From Candidatus Azambacteria bacterium RBG_16_47_10 (GTDB lineage Bacteria > Patescibacteriota > Minisyncoccia > GWC2-36-17 > WO2-46-25), in the NCBI GenBank assembly GCA_001773975.1, contig MEYI01000030.1, forward strand, positions 19,881 to 26,140: a stretch of DNA of 6,260 nucleotides, given 5' to 3'. The notes beneath the pieces were generated by a model. The model saw only the letters and a program-made list of their open reading frames with translations, made no database searches and was not told where the DNA came from. The translations under genes and the position numbers were made by a program. Below, piece by piece: positions 1-3,823 of this stretch; position 1 is the first letter of the stretch; each line of letters opens with the position of its first letter.

Positions 1-246
1 AAAATAGAGGTAAAAACAAAAAGTGGTATCGTGCTTCCTGACACGGTGACAAAAGAAAAACCACAGCAGGGAAAGGTGATCTCAGCAGGCCCCGGCAAGG
101 TGCTTGAAAATGGTTCACATGCAAAGATGCAGGTGAAGGCGGGAGATGTGGTGTTATTCACAAAATACAGTCCAACCGAGATCAAGATAGAGGGAAAAGA
201 ATATTTTGTCATCAAGGAAGAAGACGTCATGGCAATTATTAAGTAA
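1..246 (+). CDS. groES: Co-chaperonin GroES (10 kDa chaperonin), 5'-truncated by window edge
   Basis: GroES forms the heptameric lid that caps the GroEL cavity in the cytoplasm and drives ATP-dependent folding cycles. The frame is open from base 1, so the visible 81 residues begin inside the gene. Compared with E. coli GroES (97 aa), about 14 N-terminal residues are missing. Visible are the mobile-loop GroEL-binding tripeptide IVL (visible residues 10-12, within KTKSGIVLPDT), the segment QGKVISAGPG, the roof-hairpin motif LENG, the strand VKAGDVVLF, and the family-typical C-terminus EEDVMAIIK. The GTG at 31 is the Val of the mobile loop, not a start. The stop is TAA at 244-246. groEL follows after 85 bases, the standard groES-groEL order. 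The upstream promoter, and any CIRCE/HrcA operator, lie outside the window, so heat-shock control cannot be judged. Confidence 0.96.
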   Translation, partial: KIEVKTKSGIVLPDTVTKEKPQQGKVISAGPGKVLENGSHAKMQVKAGDVVLFTKYSPTEIKIEGKEYFVIKEEDVMAIIK

Positions 247-250
247 GTCC

Positions 251-317
251 AAAGTTTGAAAGTTTATAAAGGTGAAAGTAAATTCCGCTTTATGAACTTT
301 ATGACTTTATGAACTTT
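251..317 (+). repeat. AT-rich direct and inverted repeats in the groES-groEL spacer
   Basis: The 13-mer CTTTATGAACTTT occurs exactly twice, at 288-300 and 305-317, with a 17-base period. Its near reverse complement AAAGTTTATAAAG lies at 259-271, so 259-271 and 288-300 can pair over 13 bp with one G-U and a 16-base loop. The second copy can compete for the same partner. A shorter related unit, AAGTTT, also repeats at 252-257 and 260-265. The repeats sit between the groES stop and the groEL start, with no T-tract after the stem. They could be an mRNA processing or stability element, or simply a low-complexity intergenic repeat; the sequence alone does not decide. Confidence 0.7.
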
Positions 318-331
318 TAACTATTACAAAT

Positions 332-1963
332 ATGGCAAAACAAATCGTTTTCAATGAAGAAGCGCGGCAGGCATTAAAGCGGGGAGTAGATAAGCTTGCA
401 AACGCGGTAAAGGTAACGCTCGGTCCTAAGGGCTCGAACGTGGTGCTTGATAAAGGGTTCGGGTCGCCGACCATTACGAATGACGGCGTGACGATCGCAA
501 AAGAGATCGATCTCGCGGATAAGATCGAGAATATCGGCGCGTCGCTTGTAAAAGAAGTGGCGACAAAAACGAACGACGTCGCGGGCGACGGTACAACCAC
601 TGCAACGATCCTCGCGCAGGCGATCATTACGGAAGGTTTAAAAAATGTGACCGCTGGTGCAAATCCGATGGTGCTACGCCGGGGGATCGAAAAAGGGGTA
701 GAAGCGGTTGTTGCACGTTTGCATAAGATCGCAAAACCTATTTCAAAAAAAGAGGAGATCGCGCAAGTCGCGACCATTTCCGCGCAGGATCCGCAGGTGG
801 GCGATCTGATCGCAGAGATCATGGAAACGGTGGGCAAAGAAGGTGTGATCACAGTAGAGGAATCACAGAGCTTCGGCCTTTCTAAGGAAGTGGTTGAGGG
901 TATGCAGTTTGACCGCGGATTTGTGTCTGCGTACATGATCACGAATACGGAACGCATGGAGGCGTCGTATGATAACGCGAAGATCCTGATCACCGATCAG
1001 AAGATATCATCGCTTCAGGAGCTTTTGCCGCTGCTTGAAAAGCTCGCGCAGTCGGGAACAAAAGAATTGGTGATCATTGCCGACGATGTGGACGGCGAAG
1101 CGCTCGGAACATTAGTGGTGAATAAATTACGCGGAACATTTCATGCTCTTGCGGTGAAGGCGCCGGGATTCGGCGATCGTAAGAAAGAGATGCTCGAAGA
1201 TATCGCGGTCATCACCGGGGGTACGGTTATTTCCGAGGAGCGCGGGATCGCATTAAAAACAGCGGATGTCTCAATGCTCGGTTCTGCGCGCAAAGTTGTC
1301 GCGACAAAAGAGAATACGACGATCATTGGCGGCAAAGGAACGAAGAAGGACATTGATGCTCGCGTAAAACAGATCAAGGCGCAGATGACACAGACCGAAT
1401 CAGAATTCGATAAAGATAAATTACAGGAACGGCTTGCGAAATTATCCGGCGGTGTCGCGGTGATCAAAGTCGGTGCCGCGACGGAAGTCGAGCAAAAAGA
1501 GAAACAGCATCGCATTGAGGATGCTATCTCAGCGACGCGTGCGGCAGTGGAAGAGGGGATCATTCCCGGCGGAGGTGTTGCGCTTGTGCGCGCGCTTGAT
1601 GCATTAAAAGATGTGAAAGCGGAAGGAGATGAAAGAGTCGGTGTTGATATCTTACGCCGAGCACTCGAAGAACCGATCCGACAGATCGCCGAAAATGCGG
1701 GAGAGGATGGTTCTGTTGTTGTCGCAGAAGTGAAGAAACTTAAAGGGGCGGAAGGGTATAATGCGATGACCGGTGTCTACGAGGACATGGTGAAAGCGGG
1801 TATTGTTGATCCCACGAAGGTGACACGATCTGCACTTCAGAATGCCGCATCGATCGCCGCGCTATTTCTTACGACAGAAGCGGTGGTATCTGAGATCCCG
1901 GAAAAGAAAGAATCTACGCATGGCGGAGGTCATGACATGGGCATGGGTGGGATGGGATATTAA
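332..1963 (+). CDS. groEL: Chaperonin GroEL (60 kDa, Cpn60/HSP60 group I)
   Basis: GroEL is the cytoplasmic double-ring ATPase that encapsulates unfolded proteins under the GroES lid. It is 543 aa, normal for group I (about 540-550). Equatorial ATP-site motifs are present: TLGPKG (29-34), DG at 51-52, and GDGTTTAT (85-92). The catalytic Asp (E. coli D398) aligns to D397 in HRIEDAISATRAAVEEG, followed by IIPGGG (410-415). The apical substrate and GroES-binding region is recognisable around YMITNTERMEASY (201-213) and ELLPLLEKL (230-238). The C-terminus is the disordered Gly/Met tail (GGGHDMGMGGMGY). The ATG at 332 is chosen because MAK is the family-typical N-terminus. There is no Shine-Dalgarno match in the 20 bases before it; a purine stretch near 269-277 is too distant. 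It is probably co-transcribed with groES and ended by the terminator at 1976-2022. GATC tetramers are unusually dense here (about 31 by eye). Confidence 0.99.
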   Translation: MAKQIVFNEEARQALKRGVDKLANAVKVTLGPKGSNVVLDKGFGSPTITNDGVTIAKEIDLADKIENIGASLVKEVATKTNDVAGDGTTTATILAQAIITEGLKNVTAGANPMVLRRGIEKGVEAVVARLHKIAKPISKKEEIAQVATISAQDPQVGDLIAEIMETVGKEGVITVEESQSFGLSKEVVEGMQFDRGFVSAYMITNTERMEASYDNAKILITDQKISSLQELLPLLEKLAQSGTKELVIIADDVDGEALGTLVVNKLRGTFHALAVKAPGFGDRKKEMLEDIAVITGGTVISEERGIALKTADVSMLGSARKVVATKENTTIIGGKGTKKDIDARVKQIKAQMTQTESEFDKDKLQERLAKLSGGVAVIKVGAATEVEQKEKQHRIEDAISATRAAVEEGIIPGGGVALVRALDALKDVKAEGDERVGVDILRRALEEPIRQIAENAGEDGSVVVAEVKKLKGAEGYNAMTGVYEDMVKAGIVDPTKVTRSALQNAASIAALFLTTEAVVSEIPEKKESTHGGGHDMGMGGMGY

Positions 1964-1975
1964 GGTGATACACAG

Positions 1976-2022
1976 AAAACAAAAAAGCTTTGCGGGAATA
2001 CCCCGCGAAGCTTTTTTGTTTT
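1976..2022 (+). terminator. Strong rho-independent terminator of groES-groEL
   Basis: Arms 1976-1996 and 2002-2022 pair over 21 bp with one G-U (1991/2007), around the 5-base loop AATAC. The GC core is GCGGG/CCCGC, the flanks are GCTT/AAGC, and the outer part is A-tract against T-tract. The T-rich right arm supplies the U-tract, and the A-rich left arm would also permit termination of transcription coming from the right. It begins 12 bases after the groEL stop and separates the chaperonin operon from the murB promoter. Confidence 0.93.
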
Positions 2023-2025
2023 TCT

Positions 2026-2054
2026 TTGCTCTCATGTAAAAAGTGTCATATAGT
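2026..2054 (+). promoter_or_regulatory. Putative sigma70-type promoter of murB
   Basis: TTGCTC (2026-2031) and TATAGT (2049-2054) are separated by 17 bases, the optimal spacing; the -10 matches TATAAT at 5 of 6 positions and the -35 at 3 of 6. The expected start is near 2061, only about 4 bases before the ATG at 2065. It lies just after the upstream terminator, where an independent promoter is needed. TAGTAT (2051-2056) is an alternative -10 and would place the start even closer to the ATG. Confidence 0.6.
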
Positions 2055-2064
2055 ATATGCACTT

Positions 2065-3018
2065 ATGCATATGTCTGATATCTCTGCATTCCAGAAAAAT
2101 ATTTCGCTGAAAGATCATAACACGTACCGTATCGGAGGCAGTGCCGATCTTTTTTTCGAAGCACATGACCGTGTGTCGCTTATTGCGGCAATACGTGAAA
2201 TGCGTATGCAGAACACGCCGTATTATCTTTTGGGTGGAGGAACGAATGTATTAGTTGCCGATGAAGGATTTCGCGGCGCTATCGTAAAAGTAAAACATCA
2301 GACAAATGATGTGCGCGATGATGTTATTGTTGCCGATGCCGGCATGCCGATGGGTGCGCTGATTATAAAAGCACAATCGCTCGGACTTTCCGGGCTTGAG
2401 TGGGCGGCGGGATTGCCGGGAACCGTGGGCGGTGCTATTTTTGGAAATGCAGGATCGCACGGCGGAGAAATGAAAGATATGGTGATCGCGGTAGAAACGT
2501 ATGATCCGAAAACGGATACAGTGAAGGAGTGCGGATCGTCCGCGTGCGGGTTTGGGTATCGCCATAGCGCATTTCAAGAAAACGGTATGATCATCGTACG
2601 AGCAACACTGCAATTGCATCACGATGATCCGGCGCATATCGCAACGCGCATGAAAGATATTGTAGCGAAGCGCATCGCGCATCAACCGCTTGCGCAACGA
2701 TCGGAAGGGTGCGTATTTAAAAACATCGAGCTCGCATATTCGGAAGAGGGGAGAGAAGCGATAACGCAGAATGAAGAATTTTCTGTATTTCGTGGCGCGC
2801 GATTTCTTCCTGCGGGAGCGGTGATCGATACAGCAGGACTGAAAGGTACACGCATTGGCGGCGCGTGCGTGTCGGAACACCATGGAAATTTCATCGTGAA
2901 TGAACATAATGCATCTGCGCGCGATATCATTGCGCTTATTGAAACAATCCGCGCGCGCGTGAAAGAAAAATACGGCATTATACTCGCTGAAGAAATAAAA
3001 ATCGTGCGAAATACATGA
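2065..3018 (+). CDS. murB: UDP-N-acetylenolpyruvoylglucosamine reductase MurB
   Basis: This cytoplasmic flavoenzyme reduces UDP-GlcNAc-enolpyruvate to UDP-MurNAc with NADPH, the second committed step of peptidoglycan synthesis. From 2065 it is 317 aa. In order: N-terminal NISLKDHNTYRIGGSAD (12-28); FAD pyrophosphate loop YLLGGGTNVLVAD (54-66); FAD-domain motif GLEWAAGLPGTVGGAIFGNAG (110-130); GFGYRHSAF (162-170), with Tyr165 and the substrate-binding Arg166; the proton-donor segment EGCVFKN (214-220); AGLKGTRIGGACVSEHHGNFIVN (257-279); and C-terminal LAEEI, whose Glu310 is the likely catalytic acid. The YRHS motif without the type I insertion marks a type II MurB. Oddities are Cys216 where Ser is usual, and about 28 extra residues (221-248). 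An ATG at 1990 is in frame but lies inside the terminator, so 2065 or 2071 is preferred. There is no Shine-Dalgarno sequence. The stop is TGA. Confidence 0.96.
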   Translation: MHMSDISAFQKNISLKDHNTYRIGGSADLFFEAHDRVSLIAAIREMRMQNTPYYLLGGGTNVLVADEGFRGAIVKVKHQTNDVRDDVIVADAGMPMGALIIKAQSLGLSGLEWAAGLPGTVGGAIFGNAGSHGGEMKDMVIAVETYDPKTDTVKECGSSACGFGYRHSAFQENGMIIVRATLQLHHDDPAHIATRMKDIVAKRIAHQPLAQRSEGCVFKNIELAYSEEGREAITQNEEFSVFRGARFLPAGAVIDTAGLKGTRIGGACVSEHHGNFIVNEHNASARDIIALIETIRARVKEKYGIILAEEIKIVRNT

Positions 3019-3031
3019 TCCCTCGGATCAT
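3015..3031 (+). other. Small hairpin overlapping the murB stop codon
   Basis: ATGATCC (3015-3021) and GGATCAT (3025-3031) form a 7-bp perfect stem with the 3-base loop CTC. No run of T follows (the next bases are AGTGTGTTAAAAAAG), so it is a poor intrinsic terminator. It may protect the 3' end or weakly attenuate. No better murB terminator is visible before the next promoter. Confidence 0.45.
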
Positions 3032-3047
3032 AGTGTGTTAAAAAAGT

Positions 3048-3060
3048 ATTACAGTGTAAT
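3048..3060. promoter_or_regulatory. 13-bp palindrome, possible operator
   Basis: ATTACA-G-TGTAAT is a perfect dyad with 6-bp arms and a single central base. It lies 31 bases upstream of the -10 box at 3092 and shares its last T with the DnaA-like box that follows. The size and symmetry suit a dimeric repressor or activator half-site pair, but no regulator is identified and chance remains possible in AT-rich DNA. Confidence 0.35.
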
Positions 3061-3068
3061 TATCCACA
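3060..3068 (+). promoter_or_regulatory. Consensus-type DnaA box (single)
   Basis: TTATCCACA matches the bacterial DnaA box consensus TTATNCACA at every position. It sits about 36-44 bases upstream of the predicted transcript start of the small basic gene. I found no second box in the surrounding non-coding stretch, so this is not evidence of a replication origin. It may be a DnaA-responsive promoter element or a chance match. Confidence 0.4.
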
Positions 3069-3088
3069 GCGCGGGAGTGTTTTTGCTA

Positions 3089-3097
3089 TGGTATAAT
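3089..3097 (+). promoter_or_regulatory. Extended -10 promoter of the small basic gene
   Basis: TGGTATAAT is a perfect extended -10 (TGn plus TATAAT, hexamer at 3092-3097). No convincing -35 exists at 17 bases (3069-3074 is GCGCGG), which fits extended -10 promoters. The expected start is near 3104. The box lies between the inverted repeat arms CTATGG (3086-3091) and CCATAG (3102-3107), so a protein bound there would occlude RNA polymerase. Confidence 0.65.
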
Positions 3098-3103
3098 AAT
3101 GCC

Positions 3104-3226
3104 ATAGAGAGATGGTGTACCTTTCCAAGTTTAATATAAATAGTGAGGTCGGCTATTTATTATAAAAAATCCGACATCGATGTGCATGCGTTTTGCGTAT
3201 GCAAAGCGGTGAAGGGAAAAATTATA
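3104..3226 (+). promoter_or_regulatory. Structured 5' leader of the small basic gene
   Basis: About 123 untranslated bases separate the predicted start from the ATG at 3227, unlike the almost leaderless murB and hpf. Two alternative 8-bp hairpins, each with one G-U pair, share bases. One pairs 3183-3190 with 3196-3203 around TTTTG; the other pairs 3189-3196 with 3201-3208 around GTAT. A weaker upstream stem pairs GTCGG (3148-3152) with CCGAC (3171-3175). GAAGGG at 3211-3216 is the only plausible ribosome-binding site, about 10 bases from the ATG. A 17-codon upstream ORF runs from 3112 to 3165. I recognise no known riboswitch class. Confidence 0.4.
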
Positions 3227-3316
3227 ATGGCAGCAAAAAAGAAAGCAGCAAAGAAGAAAGTTGTGAAGAAAGCAGCAAAGAAGACTGCAAAGAAGAAGAC
3301 TACAAAGAAACGATAG
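3227..3316 (+). CDS. 29-residue Lys/Ala-rich basic protein, histone H1-like
   Basis: The reading is ATG-GCA-GCA-AAA-AAG onward to TAG at 3314-3316, giving 29 aa made almost wholly of Lys, Ala, Thr and Val, with a final Arg. It contains no acidic and no aromatic residue. The pattern is degenerate repeats of AAKK(K) and TAKKK, as in the C-terminal tails of bacterial histone H1-like (Hc1-like) and some HU proteins. Such tails bind DNA or RNA electrostatically, so a nucleoid- or RNA-binding role is inferred. At DNA level GCAGCAAAGAAG recurs at 3245 and 3272. Support for it being real: a good upstream promoter, a weak GAAGGG ribosome-binding site, and a perfect terminator starting 6 bases after the stop. 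The overlapping frame one base back reads as an acidic Lys/Glu/Ser string and runs through that terminator, so I judge it non-coding. No enzyme or fold can be assigned. Confidence 0.72.
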   Translation: MAAKKKAAKKKVVKKAAKKTAKKKTTKKR

Positions 3317-3322
3317 TCTTTT

Positions 3323-3357
3323 CACAAAACTCCGCGAAAGCGGAGTTTTGTGTTTTT
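3323..3357 (+). terminator. Rho-independent terminator with GAAA tetraloop
   Basis: CACAAAACTCCGC (3323-3335) and GCGGAGTTTTGTG (3340-3352) form a perfect 13-bp stem closed by GAAA (3336-3339), a stable GNRA tetraloop, followed by TTTTT (3353-3357). It ends the small basic gene's transcript and isolates it from the hpf promoter. Confidence 0.95.
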
Positions 3358-3365
3358 AAGCCTCA

Positions 3366-3394
3366 TTGCACGACAGTCTTTTTTGCGCTATACT
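3366..3394 (+). promoter_or_regulatory. Sigma70-type promoter of hpf-secA, predicted leaderless
   Basis: TTGCAC (3366-3371) and TATACT (3389-3394) are 17 bases apart; the -10 matches at 5 of 6 positions and the -35 at 3 of 6. With the -10 at -12 to -7, position +1 is 3401, the A of the hpf ATG. No Shine-Dalgarno sequence precedes that ATG (the bases before it are ACTATAGGT), consistent with a leaderless transcript. The promoter begins 9 bases after the U-tract of the previous terminator. Confidence 0.72.
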
Positions 3395-3400
3395 ATAGGT

Positions 3401-3814
3401 ATGAAAATCGACATCAAAACAACCAATTTAACATTAACCGATTCGATCACTCAATTTGTTGAGGAAAAGATCGGATCGCTGGATAAGTTCATTCCGGGGT
3501 TTTTGCAGGGTGGGGAAGATGAGGGGCGGCATCCGCCTGTTGAGGCATTTGTTGAAATTGCACGAACAACGAATCATCATCGCCAGGGAGAAGTGTATCG
3601 CGCGGAGGTTACTATAAAGATCGGCGGAACCGTGTTACGCGCAGAAAAAGAGGAATGGGATATTCGTGTTGCCGTTGATGCGGTGCGTGAAGATTTGCGC
3701 ATGATGTTGGAAAAACAAAAAGGTATATATGAGGCGAAAGTGAAAAAAGGCGCCCGGACACTAAAACGACTTACCTCAATTTCTCCGCTTGCGTGGTTTC
3801 GGAAAGAGCGGTAG
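3401..3814 (+). CDS. hpf: Ribosome hibernation promoting factor, HPF/RaiA (YfiA) family, short form
   Basis: HPF/RaiA proteins bind the decoding region of the 30S subunit, where mRNA and tRNA would sit, and silence or protect idle ribosomes. This one is 137 aa. It shows the family beta-alpha-beta-beta-beta-alpha pattern: MKIDIKTTNLTLTDSITQFVEEKIGSLDKF in the first strand and helix (1-30), VEAFVEIART (47-56), GEVYRAEVTIKIGGTVLRAEKEEWDIRVAVDAV (63-95) and helix REDLRMMLEKQKG (96-108). A loop of about 13 residues (34-46) is inserted after the first helix. A basic tail (110-137, with KVKKGARTLKRL and FRKER) follows, but the long-HPF dimerisation domain is absent. An in-frame GTG at 3350 lies inside the terminator stem, so ATG 3401 is preferred, and the promoter agrees. 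secA starts 9 bases after its TAG. hpf upstream of secA is also known from Firmicutes. Confidence 0.92.
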   Translation: MKIDIKTTNLTLTDSITQFVEEKIGSLDKFIPGFLQGGEDEGRHPPVEAFVEIARTTNHHRQGEVYRAEVTIKIGGTVLRAEKEEWDIRVAVDAVREDLRMMLEKQKGIYEAKVKKGARTLKRLTSISPLAWFRKER

Positions 3815-3823
3815 AGTATCTTC

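Noticed and set aside
247..331. CIRCE operator or a separate groEL promoter in the groES-groEL spacer
   Set aside because: No TTAGCACTC/GAGTGCTAA dyad and no convincing -10/-35 pair; the nearest candidate, TAACTA at 318, matches poorly.
307..993. Long minus-strand open frame opposite groEL
   Set aside because: It is the antisense shadow of groEL: its composition (Ser/Ile/Phe-rich) follows the codon bias of the sense strand, and no motif or start signal supports it. The same applies to the other minus-strand frames opposite groEL, murB, hpf and secA.
1842..2039. Forward frame overlapping the end of groEL
   Set aside because: Frame shadow of groEL that runs into the terminator; no family resemblance.
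1990..2064. N-terminal extension of murB from ATG 1990
   Set aside because: It starts inside the groEL terminator stem and upstream of the murB promoter; the extra residues are not MurB-like.
2950..2960. CGCGCGCGCG run (Z-DNA-like) near the end of murB
   Set aside because: Short and explained by the Ile-Arg-Ala-Arg-Val codons; no repeat family or boundary.
3019..3226. Replication origin or tRNA in the intergenic stretch
   Set aside because: Only one DnaA box, no box cluster and no dnaA/dnaN neighbour; no cloverleaf or T-arm motif seen.
3235..3241. A_AAA_AAG slippery heptamer, in phase for -1 frameshifting within the basic gene
   Set aside because: It starts only 8 bases after the A of the ATG, has no obvious downstream stimulatory structure, and such runs are expected in a Lys/Ala-rich gene. 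The shifted product would read through the terminator.
3350..3400. N-terminal extension of hpf from GTG 3350
   Set aside because: It starts in the right arm of the terminator and upstream of the promoter; MKIDIKTTN is a normal family N-terminus.
3193..3462. Overlapping 89-codon forward frame, Lys/Glu/Ser-rich then mixed
   Set aside because: It overlaps the basic gene in another frame, runs through a perfect terminator and the hpf promoter into hpf, and resembles no family. The 3227 frame stops neatly before the terminator.
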